From an uncultured Treponema sp. (GTDB taxonomy: Bacteria; Spirochaetota; Spirochaetia; Treponematales; Treponemataceae), in assembly GCA_946186185.1 (NCBI GenBank), contig CAMHMJ010000013.1:1-64000 (forward strand): DNA of 64,000 bases. Direction: 5' to 3'. The translations under genes and the position numbers were made by a program. The notes under the pieces were generated by a model. That model searched no databases. It worked only from the letters and a program-made list of their open reading frames with translations, and was not told the DNA's origin. The stretch's first letter is position 1. Each line of letters opens with the position of its first letter. Positions 54,263-62,221 of the stretch are shown here, one piece after another.

Positions 54263-54299
54263 AAAATTGGCTACCGGTCGCGGCCTGCGGGTCAAAAAA
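54263..54299. repeat. End fragment of a type-A palindromic element
   Basis: AAAATTGGCTACCGGTCGCG then CCTGCGGGTCAAAA is the reverse complement of the right end of element A (40962-40994). Only this end is present, next to element D. Confidence 0.6.
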
Positions 54300-54309
54300 T
54301 CATGCCGGC

Positions 54310-54460
54310 GAATGTCGAGTTTTATATTTCTAATTCTAAAATTGGCTCTCAGCGGGAACCCTGCTTGGAAAACGGCAGTACCGCTTCGCGGTGGCTGAAT
54401 GTTTTCCAACCAGGAACCCCGCTTACGCCAATTTTATATTATGTTTACAAACTCGACATT
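54310..54460. repeat. Palindromic element D (short form) with perfect flanking inverted repeat
   Basis: Core 54338-54434 with ends AAAATTGGC/GCCAATTTT and stems TCTCAGCGGGAACCCTG... and CCGCTTCGCGG. It lacks the 75-base insert of B and C. Flanks AATGTCGAGTTT (54311-54322) and AAACTCGACATT (54449-54460) are perfect complements unique to this site. Lies between the HtrA-like gene and the glucosaminidase gene. Confidence 0.78.
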
Positions 54461-54470
54461 CTCCATCCTG

Positions 54471-55097
54471 CTATTTTTTTGAGGTCCTGAATTCCTGCAT
54501 CTGGGAAAGGATTCGGTCGATTTTTGTACCGTAGTCGGGGTCTGTGGCCCAGTTTCCGGCAAGGGCGTAAATGTCTCTGGCGAATTTTGCCTTGTGGGGC
54601 CAGCTGTAACGGGGGTCTACAAGTTCGTTTTTCAGGCTTACATCCTGGGTGGTTGCGTATGCCTGAAGATGCTGGATGTGTGCCCGTACTCCAATCTGTT
54701 CAGTTTCAAACCATTCGCCGCGGTGTTCGCTGTCCATTGCTCCCAGTCCGCAGTAATTGTGCATTTCAGGAACAACAAGATTTCCAAAGGTCAGGTAGCC
54801 GGTTTCGTGGCACATCTGGGCGAAGGCAACATCTGAATTGATGTTTTCATCCCGGGCTTCATCTATGTAGTATTGCGCAAAGGCTTTCATGTGTTTTTTA
54901 TCGGCTGAGGAATTATTCTTGCAGAAAAACTCTGCAAGTTCATCGGCAGTTAAAAGTCCCTGTCCGGTTAGTTCCCGTGAAATTTGAGGCTGTTCCGGAG
55001 GAAGGGAACGGCAGGAATAAAAGCATAAGAAACATGCGGTAAACAGCAGAAAAAACAGAATATAAAAAAGTACGATGACAAAATAATTCTTTTTCAT
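54471..55097 (-). CDS. Glucosaminidase-family peptidoglycan hydrolase (putative lipoprotein)
   Basis: 208 residues. The N-terminal helix (YFVIVLFYILFFLLFTACFL) ends in a possible lipobox LCFYSC, so it is either lipid-anchored or simply membrane-tethered. The mature part has the glucosaminidase signature: FAQMCHETGYLTF with the catalytic Glu, NYCGLGA, GVRAHIQHLQAYA, then a conserved YALAGNWATDPDYGTKI ending. It cleaves between GlcNAc and MurNAc in the cell wall. No ribosome-binding site is visible before the ATG. Confidence 0.85.
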   Translation of the reverse strand: MKKNYFVIVLFYILFFLLFTACFLCFYSCRSLPPEQPQISRELTGQGLLTADELAEFFCKNNSSADKKHMKAFAQYYIDEARDENINSDVAFAQMCHETGYLTFGNLVVPEMHNYCGLGAMDSEHRGEWFETEQIGVRAHIQHLQAYATTQDVSLKNELVDPRYSWPHKAKFARDIYALAGNWATDPDYGTKIDRILSQMQEFRTSKK

Positions 55098-55199
55098 ATT
55101 TCTATTTTCGGCGTTTTTATTCGCAAATCTGAAAGAAAAAGTTTAAGTCCCCAGCCTGTATTGTAAACTGCCTGATTTTTATGCAGGACCAGTCCTGTC

Positions 55200-56228
55200 T
55201 TAGAAAAGTATTGTGCACTGAACCGGAAGATGGTCGGAATAGCCCTGCCCGCTGTAAATCTGAAATTTTACCGGGACGCCTTCATCTGTGCTCCAGGCTC
55301 CCTTTAAGGGGGAGAAATCCAGAATTTTTACGGCGGGAGAAACAAAAAAACTGTCGATTCGTTCGAAGCTTTCATTGAAGTAATAGGAACCGGGTTCAAG
55401 AAGCTGGTCTTTTTCATTGTACCAGGGATTAATTACGGGGGTGTTTTCTACCTGTCTGTAGCTTCCGCCGGGTTCAGGATGCAGTTTCCTCAGGCAGAAA
55501 TTTGCTTCTCCTCCTGTTTTTAAGAATTCCTTTATATCCCGGTTAAAATCACCGCAGGCAATTACATTTTGATTTTCTGCACGGGCTTCATTAAAGAGCT
55601 CTGAAAGATTTGATTCCTGCCAGTCCCGCCAGATTTCAGATTTTTCTTCCCCTCCGGATTTTGATTTCCAGTGATTTACAAGAAGGGTGAGGGGTGTTCC
55701 GTTTATATCCAGAATCACCCTGATAATGGGTCTCATTGCCGGCTGTTTCTGGCTGTCGATGCGAATATCCAGATTATGGAGAGTGTATTCCTGAACCGGA
55801 TGTCGTGAAAGAACTGCGCAGCCAATGGATTCTCCCGGGTTTTTGGCAAATACCGCGTAATTCCAGTTTTTTTTGCGGTTAAAACTGAAGTCTGAAAGCA
55901 TGTTGGAAATATCCATGATAACATTCTGATTTTCAATTTCCTCGAATACAAAAATATCTGCATTGATTTTTTTAATGCTTTCCGAAAGCCGCTGGAGTCT
56001 TGTCTGATAGGCATCCTTTCCCCAGTTTTTTGCTTTCAGGAATTCTGTGTATTCTGTTCCTTCTGTTACTGAATCAAAAAAACACTGAAGGTTCCAGTTC
56101 ACGATGGTCAGAGTTGAGTTTTTTGTTTGAGCCGGCAGGGGGAAGGTTTTGCAGCAGGAAAAAATAGTTATGATTAAAAGCTTCAGGGCTTTCATGATTT
56201 TGTTGTAGAGTTTCGTTATTAAATACAT
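55200..56228 (-). CDS. Endonuclease/exonuclease/phosphatase-family protein
   Basis: The ORF track starts at a GTG (56234); the ATG at 56228 has GAGGTG at the right distance and is preferred. About 342 residues. Signal-like N-terminus (ALKLLIITIFSCCKTFPLPAQ). The EEP fold is shown by IVNWNLQCFF, IFVFEEIENQ (metal Glu), LLVNHWKSKSGG, VIACGDFNRD (metal Asp) and the closing YSDHLPVQCTIL with the catalytic His. It is exported, so it may degrade nucleic acids or phospho-compounds outside the cytoplasm. The exact substrate is unknown. Confidence 0.85.
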   Translation of the reverse strand: MYLITKLYNKIMKALKLLIITIFSCCKTFPLPAQTKNSTLTIVNWNLQCFFDSVTEGTEYTEFLKAKNWGKDAYQTRLQRLSESIKKINADIFVFEEIENQNVIMDISNMLSDFSFNRKKNWNYAVFAKNPGESIGCAVLSRHPVQEYTLHNLDIRIDSQKQPAMRPIIRVILDINGTPLTLLVNHWKSKSGGEEKSEIWRDWQESNLSELFNEARAENQNVIACGDFNRDIKEFLKTGGEANFCLRKLHPEPGGSYRQVENTPVINPWYNEKDQLLEPGSYYFNESFERIDSFFVSPAVKILDFSPLKGAWSTDEGVPVKFQIYSGQGYSDHLPVQCTILF

Positions 56229-56359
56229 TTTCACCTCACTTAAAAAATTGAATGTTTACATATATATTTGGGTGAAAATTCAAAAAAATACCCTTTTCTG
56301 AAAAAATAATTTCAAAAAAGGGTAAATATAACAGAATATTATAAATTTTGAAAATGCTT

Positions 56360-57490
56360 TTATACGTTAAACTTGAAGAAAAGAACGTCTCCGTCCTGAA
56401 CAACGTATTCCTTTCCTTCCTGACGGTATTTTCCGGCTTCCTTGATCTTTGCTTCGCTTCCGTACTTTTTAAGGTCTTCGATGGAATATGCTTCCGCCTT
56501 GATGAAGCCCTTTTCAAAGTCTGTGTGGATTACGCCGGCAGCCTGAGGAGCCTTGTAGCCCTCGTGGATTGTCCAGGCGCGGCATTCGTCAGCTCCGCCT
56601 GTGAAGAAGGTTCGTAAGCCCATAAGGTGGTAAGCCTTGCGAGCCAGGGTTGTAAGGCCGCTTTCAGTAAGTCCTACGGCGTCCATAAAGTCCTTTCGTT
56701 CTGCCGGATCTGTGATTTCAGAAAGATCTGATTCAAATTTTCCGCAGATTACTACGACTTCAGAATTTTCAGAGTCTGCAATTTTCTTTACCACTTCAAC
56801 ATATTTGTTTGTACCGTCGGCAATTGAATCCTCGTCGATGTTTGCAACGTAAAGGGTAGGCTTCATGGTCAGAAGGAACATATCCCGGATGGCAAGTTTT
56901 TCGTCATCTGTAAGGTCGGCTGTTCTTGCGCATTTTCCGTCCTGGAGAAGGGGTTTGATTTTTGCCACAGCGCTGTTCCACGGAGCAAGCTGTTTTTCAG
57001 CTTCTTTACCAAGGGCGCGAACGGTTTTTACATTTTTTTCTTCGCGCTTTGCAATTGTCTGCAAGTCTGCCTGAGCAAGCTCGTAGTTTATGGTAAGAAT
57101 ATCGCTTTCCGGGTCGATGGCTGCTTCCGTATTAGCATCTTCACGAACGTGCATGATGTCCGGGTTGTCAAAACAGCGTACAACATGAGCGATACAGGCT
57201 GTTTCCCTGATGTTTGCAAGGAACTGGTTTCCCAAACCTTCGCCCTGGCTGGCACCTTTAATGAGACCTGCAATGTCAACGAATTTTACGCTGGCAGGAG
57301 TTTTTTTCTTTGGATTATTAACCTGACACAAAAAATCGAGCCGTTCATCCGGAAGTTCAACAATTCCCACGTTCGGGTCAATTGTACAGAATGGAAAGTT
57401 TTCTGCCGCAGCAGGAGCTGCCGTTAAAGCTGAAAAAATTGTTGATTTACCAACATTTGGTAATCCTACGATACCGCAATCTAAAGACAT
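56360..57490 (-). CDS. ychF: YchF/OLA1-type ATPase
   Basis: 376 residues, slightly longer than the usual 363. The P-loop is GLPNVGKST; DIAGLIKGASQGEGLGNQFL is the switch region, and NYELAQADL lies in the helical insert. The G4 motif is the altered NIDED form (usual NKxD absent), which is why the family prefers ATP. The C-terminal TGS domain has FFTGGADECRAWTIHEG and IHTDFEKGFIKAEAYS. It binds ribosomes and is redox-sensitive. GAAGGA box before the ATG. Confidence 0.96.
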   Translation of the reverse strand: MSLDCGIVGLPNVGKSTIFSALTAAPAAAENFPFCTIDPNVGIVELPDERLDFLCQVNNPKKKTPASVKFVDIAGLIKGASQGEGLGNQFLANIRETACIAHVVRCFDNPDIMHVREDANTEAAIDPESDILTINYELAQADLQTIAKREEKNVKTVRALGKEAEKQLAPWNSAVAKIKPLLQDGKCARTADLTDDEKLAIRDMFLLTMKPTLYVANIDEDSIADGTNKYVEVVKKIADSENSEVVVICGKFESDLSEITDPAERKDFMDAVGLTESGLTTLARKAYHLMGLRTFFTGGADECRAWTIHEGYKAPQAAGVIHTDFEKGFIKAEAYSIEDLKKYGSEAKIKEAGKYRQEGKEYVVQDGDVLFFKFNV

Positions 57491-57660
57491 ATTATTTCCT
57501 TCAATAAAAAATAGTTTTCATAGTATAGTTATTTTTTGCCCCCTCTGCAACATACAGAGGAGAGCTTATCTGGGTCAGACACAGAGGAGGGCGAGCCTGG
57601 GGCAGGCATACTGCGCTGGACGGTGGAGACTTTTGGAGTTTTGGAACAGCTTTATCACGG

Positions 57661-60600
57661 CTACTCAAACAGAACAAAGCTTGCCCAGTAATAAGGATTG
57701 TCCCAGTTCTTTTCAAGCTTTAATTCTTCCTTGGATTCCCTGAAGGCTGCCGCCCAGGAAAGTTCTCCGGTTCTGAAGGCTTTTGTCTGAAGCTTTCTGT
57801 ATAAGCGTTCAAAGAAAATGCAGGTGGCTTCATCGTCTACATTCCAGAGGGCAAGACCTACCCGGTTTGCGCCGGCAAAATTGAAGCTTTCTGCAAGACT
57901 TGTAACGCTTTTTCCGTTTGTAAGCTCCTTTATGTCTGTCTGGCAGGCTGAAATCATAACCAGATCTGCATTCAGGTTCAGGTTTGCAGCTTCCGGAAGG
58001 GTAAGGTAGCCGTCCTCTGTGTTCACGGTTCGCGCATCCGAGGCGTCTGAAAAAACCAGGCTTGTCATCAGCGGGAAAGTGTTGTCGATGTAGGTATGGC
58101 ATGCAAAATGGATTATTGAGTTTTCCCCAAGAGAGCCCTTCTTTGAAAGCTCCTTTAAGGTTTCTTCCGATGCGTTGATTCCTTCTATAAGAGTAACGAT
58201 GTTTCCGCTTATTGCAGAGGCCGGAGTTCCACCCTGACTTCCACTGTTAGCTCCGTAACCAGAATTGCCTGCAGGGGAAGCAAAAATCTTGTCCTGCAAT
58301 TTGTGCAGTTCGCTTCCGGTTCCAGGAAGATTTTTCCAGGTTACACCGTTTGCATTAAAATATGCTTTCGCATTCTGAACGGTAGCAAGGTCTTTTATCT
58401 TTAAGCCTTCCGTGGTTTCTGCTCTTGTCTGGGTGTGGGAAATGATTCCCCTGTTGTTTCCCTGTCCGATTCTGCTGTAAATCGGGTTTCCAAAGGCAAG
58501 AACCCGGTAATTTCCCTTTGGTTTGTTTCTCTGCTTTTTAAGGGAAAGGGAAATACAGCCGCTGAAGCTGACCGCGTATTTTTCGCCGAAATCCAGTTCT
58601 TCCCCGTTTCCAAGAATGTCGAAGGGTAAATAGGAGAGGGAATTATCCGGTTCGATTAAAACCTCTGTTGTGAAATCAGGAAGAGCGTTTTCAACCGGAT
58701 GAATCAGCCTGTCGTATAAAGCCGTTCTGTATTCCGAAAAGCGTCCTTCTGAAAGCTCCTTTCTGTTCAGGAGAAGGTTTCTGAGGTTTGTTACAGTTGT
58801 TCCGTAATCAAAATCACTTTCGATTGCAGTAAGAGTTGTGCCGGATCTGGAAATAACCAGACACCAGGAGTTTATCTTTTCCCTTGGAACGGTTGTGGTT
58901 ACGGTAATCGTTTTTTTGTCGGTAACAGTTTCTTCTTCAAGAACCTTTGCGGCCAGTTCTTCAAGTGAAAAAATCTTGAAGCTGTCTTCAGGCTTTGTCT
59001 TAAGGCAGTCTGAGTATTTTTCTTCCCAGATAATATATTCCAGAATTGCCTTACCCTCTGTGCACCAGGTCCGTACTTCGTCAAGGCCGGCAATATTGTT
59101 CTTTTTGAGGGGAATGTAGGCCGGAACCCGTTTTGCAATATCCCGTTCCAGAATTTCAAGGCTTCGTCTGTTTTCAGTCAGCTTCTGGCTCATTGCATAG
59201 ATTGAAGTTTCGTCCCTTTCACCTTCTTTTTTCAGGCTCTGAAGAACGATTCCCGTTGAAAACTGCATGATGCTGGAATTCAGCTCTGCGAGAGTTTTTT
59301 TGTCTTTGTCCGTAAGCCCCGGAAGATTTTCCAGTTTTTCTTTTCTGAAGTTTTCCGGGCTTCCGTATAATTTTATCATCTGAGCGTACTGGAAGGCCTT
59401 CTGGCTGCTTTTTCGCTTTGCCCAGTAATCCAGTGCAATATAATTGAAGGCAAGGCATTTTTCATCAAGGGGTTCCTTTACCGAAGGTGTAAGGGACATA
59501 GTGCTCACTTTGGAAACGATGTCCATTGCCGTATTCAGACAGGAAATTTTCATGGATTCGTAGGAGGCCCTGTGCTTTTTTGGAGCCGTCTGCCAGTTCA
59601 TGTACAGGTCATAAAGAATGTCCAGGGCCTCACCATATCCCTGGGTCTGGGAGCAGGCAGAAAAGAGCATGCTGAGATAAGTAGCCCCGTCCTTGTAGTT
59701 CTTTTTTTGAAGCCAGGAGAGGATGGCAAGGTTTTTAAGTGAGTAAAGGGTTTCCGGGTGAGTCTTTCCCCAGATAATCCTGTTCAGGGTATAACTTTTT
59801 GAAGCAAAGTCCAGAGCCTTTGCGTTTTCGTTCATCTTGTAATAGATTCCGCAGAGAAGAACATTTGCCCGGGCTGTGAGTTCAACCGGTTCAGAAGAAA
59901 AATGCTCTGCAAGGCTCAGGGCTGTCTGTGCATTCTGAAGTGCCGTTTCCAGCTCTTCCTTTGTTTCTCCAAAATAATAAATCCGGGCAAGATTCAGGTA
60001 TTCCCAGGCACTTTCAATGGATTCCGTGTCTACTTCAATTGCTGCATCACCCGTGTCTGTGTCGTCATCGGAAACAACTTCTCCTGCTCCTCCGTCTTCC
60101 TCATCGCTTTCTGAAAGGCTGTCATCCAGAGCTGCAAAGGCATTTCCGATTGTTGCAGCTGCCTGATAGAAAACAAGGGCTGTTTCGTAATTTTTTATTG
60201 CTTCCGGATAGTTTTTGCTTTCTTCCGCAATTTTTCCAAAGCTGTCGTAGATTTCTGCCTTGTCCGAAGGGGTTGAGTTTTTAAGCTTGTCCAGTTTCTG
60301 AAGAACTTTTTCGTAAGATTCCTTTGATTTTTCGTATTCGCCGTTTAAAAGCTGAATTTTTGCAATGCTTTTTGTGAATTTGAAGGAATCTTCCGTCTGA
60401 TTTCCGTGAAGGAGTTCGGAAATTTTTAAGGCCTTTCTGTAGTTTTCAAGAGCTTTTTCGTATTCTTCCTGAATCGTATATACTTCACCGATGTCTGCAA
60501 GAAGTGTAACAACCCGGTCATCGTATTCTCCGTAGTAGTTCCGGTTTGCTTCCAGAATTGAACTGTAGTAGTGAAGGGCTTTTGTAAAATCCTGTTCAAC

Positions 60601-60984
60601 TCCTTTTCCGTTTTTGTAAAGACCTGCCAGCTGGTAAATTGAACCCGTGTCACCTGTCTTTTCGCCCTTCTGGTAGTAAATGGCAGCCTTTGCAAAGTCC
60701 TGAGGGGCTCCGACTCCGTTTTCAAAACACCAGCCTACATAGTAATAGGCCTCCGGATAATCCACGGTTGCTGCGCGAAAGAAATTCTCGTAGGCTTTTT
60801 TATATTCTTCGTCTTTTAAGGATGATATACCCATTTCAAAGAAGGTTTTTCCGTCGTCCTTTGCGGTATTTTCCTTTTTGACAGCTTTTTCACTGTCTTC
60901 AGCGTAGAGATTTACATTTGTTAGAAAAATTGCGGCAAGCAGTAAAAGAGAGCCTGTTTTGCGCTTTTTAAAAAACGTAATCAT
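57661..60984 (-). CDS. Secreted TPR/Sel1-repeat protein with CHAT protease domain
   Basis: 1107 residues. Signal peptide (LLLLAAIFLTNVNLYA, cut before EDSEK). Sel1-type repeats (AYYYVGWCFENGVGAPQDFAKAA, YQLAGLYKNGKGVEQDF) lead into about ten TPRs to near residue 520. A helical region follows, then a CHAT domain (about 720-1107) with the histidine in IHFACHTYID, the cysteine in VMISACQTDIK, and the typical ending PYYWASFVLFE. CHAT is a caspase-like cysteine protease fold. Both catalytic residues are present. Export of a CHAT protein is unusual. An AGAGGA box lies 10 bases before the ATG. The target is unknown. Confidence 0.88.
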   Translation of the reverse strand: MITFFKKRKTGSLLLLAAIFLTNVNLYAEDSEKAVKKENTAKDDGKTFFEMGISSLKDEEYKKAYENFFRAATVDYPEAYYYVGWCFENGVGAPQDFAKAAIYYQKGEKTGDTGSIYQLAGLYKNGKGVEQDFTKALHYYSSILEANRNYYGEYDDRVVTLLADIGEVYTIQEEYEKALENYRKALKISELLHGNQTEDSFKFTKSIAKIQLLNGEYEKSKESYEKVLQKLDKLKNSTPSDKAEIYDSFGKIAEESKNYPEAIKNYETALVFYQAAATIGNAFAALDDSLSESDEEDGGAGEVVSDDDTDTGDAAIEVDTESIESAWEYLNLARIYYFGETKEELETALQNAQTALSLAEHFSSEPVELTARANVLLCGIYYKMNENAKALDFASKSYTLNRIIWGKTHPETLYSLKNLAILSWLQKKNYKDGATYLSMLFSACSQTQGYGEALDILYDLYMNWQTAPKKHRASYESMKISCLNTAMDIVSKVSTMSLTPSVKEPLDEKCLAFNYIALDYWAKRKSSQKAFQYAQMIKLYGSPENFRKEKLENLPGLTDKDKKTLAELNSSIMQFSTGIVLQSLKKEGERDETSIYAMSQKLTENRRSLEILERDIAKRVPAYIPLKKNNIAGLDEVRTWCTEGKAILEYIIWEEKYSDCLKTKPEDSFKIFSLEELAAKVLEEETVTDKKTITVTTTVPREKINSWCLVISRSGTTLTAIESDFDYGTTVTNLRNLLLNRKELSEGRFSEYRTALYDRLIHPVENALPDFTTEVLIEPDNSLSYLPFDILGNGEELDFGEKYAVSFSGCISLSLKKQRNKPKGNYRVLAFGNPIYSRIGQGNNRGIISHTQTRAETTEGLKIKDLATVQNAKAYFNANGVTWKNLPGTGSELHKLQDKIFASPAGNSGYGANSGSQGGTPASAISGNIVTLIEGINASEETLKELSKKGSLGENSIIHFACHTYIDNTFPLMTSLVFSDASDARTVNTEDGYLTLPEAANLNLNADLVMISACQTDIKELTNGKSVTSLAESFNFAGANRVGLALWNVDDEATCIFFERLYRKLQTKAFRTGELSWAAAFRESKEELKLEKNWDNPYYWASFVLFE

Positions 60985-61003
60985 ATTCCAAATCCTCTAT
61001 TAG

Positions 61004-61161
61004 ACCTAAATTCGAATTTAATAATTATAACTCAAAAATTGGCTCTCAGCGGGAACCCTGTCTGGAAAACGGCAGTACCGCTTCGCGGTGGCTGAGTGTT
61101 TTCCAGACAGGAACCCCGCTTACGCCAATTTTCAATTAATATTTCAAATTCGAATTTAGAC
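61004..61161. repeat. Palindromic element E (short form) with flanking inverted repeat
   Basis: Core 61034-61132, 99 bases, nearly the same as element D. The stem CCTGTCTGGAAAAC/GTTTTCCAGACAGG differs from other copies but stays paired. Flanks CTAAATTCGAATTT (about 61006) and AAATTCGAATTTAG (about 61146) are complementary. Lies between the CHAT gene and the first rSAM lipoprotein gene. Confidence 0.75.
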
Positions 61162-61259
61162 TATCAATATACTATCGGAAGAAAAGAGAATAGTCAGCAA
61201 TTATTTTTTTTTGAGGGGGTGTTTTCCGGGAGGGCTGGCGGAGGGCTTGTGTCGGCTTG

Positions 61260-61294
61260 TTGACAGCCTGTGCTTTCAGTCCTATACTGAAAAT
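61260..61294 (+). promoter_or_regulatory. Consensus sigma70 promoter, leaderless
   Basis: TTGACA (61260-61265, perfect), 17 bases, TATACT (61283-61288), six bases GAAAAT, then ATG at 61295. No ribosome-binding site. Confidence 0.75.
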
Positions 61295-61699
61295 ATGATT
61301 AAGTTAAAGAGAGATTTTAAGAAGGTTATTGCAGGTGTTGCGGCTTTCTGCGGCATGGGAGTTCTTACTTCCTGCTACGGCTGTCCGATGACTGACGAAA
61401 GTGTTTTCCCGGTTTCGGGAACGGTGATGGGTGCTTCAGAGAAATCTGTTTCTGGAATTAGTGTGGTTTCGGGAATCAAGGTTACCCTTATGCGGGACGG
61501 AAAAGAAATTGCCAGCACGGAAACCGATGATTCCGGTGATTATTATATGGAGTTCTTCTATAACGAGCTTGAGGAAGCGGAATATCAGCTGGTATTTGAA
61601 GATATAGACGGCGAAGAAAACGGAACTTACAAGACTAAGGTTCAGACCGTAAATGCAGACGGAAAGAAGTACATCCGCCTTGATGTTCAGCTGGACTAA
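61295..61699 (+). CDS. Radical-SAM-associated lipoprotein 1
   Basis: The ORF opens at 61211, but the promoter sits between, so the ATG at 61295 (MIKLKRDFKK) is the start: 134 residues. Lipoprotein signal (KVIAGVAAFCGMGVLTSC, lipobox LTSC), then CYGCP and a carboxypeptidase-regulatory-like beta domain (SGTVMGASEK ... SGIKVTLMRDGKEIAST ... DDSGDYYMEF). It fits the small lipoproteins encoded beside radical SAM/SPASM enzymes in Bacteroidetes and treponemes (rSAM/lipoprotein system, family recalled as TIGR04134). The enzyme is two genes downstream. The YGCP motif may be the modification site; that is inference. Confidence 0.8.
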   Translation: MIKLKRDFKKVIAGVAAFCGMGVLTSCYGCPMTDESVFPVSGTVMGASEKSVSGISVVSGIKVTLMRDGKEIASTETDDSGDYYMEFFYNELEEAEYQLVFEDIDGEENGTYKTKVQTVNADGKKYIRLDVQLD

Positions 61700-61705
61700 G
61701 CGCGA

Positions 61706-61745
61706 CTGAGAGCCAATTTTTGGATTATCAACTATAAAAATTGGC
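61706..61745. repeat. Relic ends of palindromic elements
   Basis: CTGAGAGCCAATTTTTGGATTA copies the right end of element B (41763-41784), and AAAAATTGGC follows at 61736. The order is tail then head, so these are leftovers of two copies or one scrambled copy, lying between the two lipoprotein genes. Confidence 0.5.
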
Positions 61746-61768
61746 ATTCGTCTTTATTCGGAGCATAT

Positions 61769-62221
61769 ATGGGAGTTCGATTTTCATCCTTCTGGAAAAG
61801 ATTTATAGTTTCTCTCCTTGCTGTTTTTGGAAGCGGGAAGATTATGTCCTGTGACCGTAACGGCATTGTAAGGGACAGAATGGTCTGCATGTACGGAGTT
61901 CCGGATCCGGTTGCGATGTATGGTTCTCCCTATATCATGGAACGGGCTTCCCTGAACGGGCAGGTTTACTGTGAAGGAAAAGCGGTAAGCGATGTTAAGG
62001 TTCGGCTTTTTGTGGATGGAAAAGAGGTTGATTCCTGTCTTACTCAGAGTGACGGAAGCTATTCCGTTGCCGTCAGAAATCTTTACGAAGAGCCGCAAGA
62101 GGTTCTGGTTCGCATCGAAGGACTTTCAGAAGACTCCGAATATCAGGTTTTTGAACAGACTGTTACCATAAATACGGATAATAATTCTCTGACCATGGAT
62201 TTTGAAATTAAGAAAAAATGA
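61769..62221 (+). CDS. Radical-SAM-associated lipoprotein 2
   Basis: 150 residues. Signal (RFIVSLLAVFGSGKIMSC) with the predicted lipidated Cys in IMSC, then VCMYGVPDPVAMYGSPY and the same kind of beta domain as lipoprotein 1 (LNGQVYCEGKAVSDVKVRLF, QSDGSYSVAV). The MYG(V/S)P repeats are candidate peptides for modification. GGAG box 8 bases before the ATG. Its stop overlaps the start of the radical SAM gene (ATGA), so the two are translationally coupled. Confidence 0.78.
   Translation: MGVRFSSFWKRFIVSLLAVFGSGKIMSCDRNGIVRDRMVCMYGVPDPVAMYGSPYIMERASLNGQVYCEGKAVSDVKVRLFVDGKEVDSCLTQSDGSYSVAVRNLYEEPQEVLVRIEGLSEDSEYQVFEQTVTINTDNNSLTMDFEIKKK

Noticed and set aside
60426-60725. Small ORFs overlapping the CHAT gene
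   Set aside because: Shadow frames of the TPR region rich in Thr/Arg, with no start signals.
40814-61161. Elements A-E as simple rho-independent terminators
   Set aside because: They are 97-175 bases long with conserved internal sequence, multiple stems and no T-run directly after the stem.
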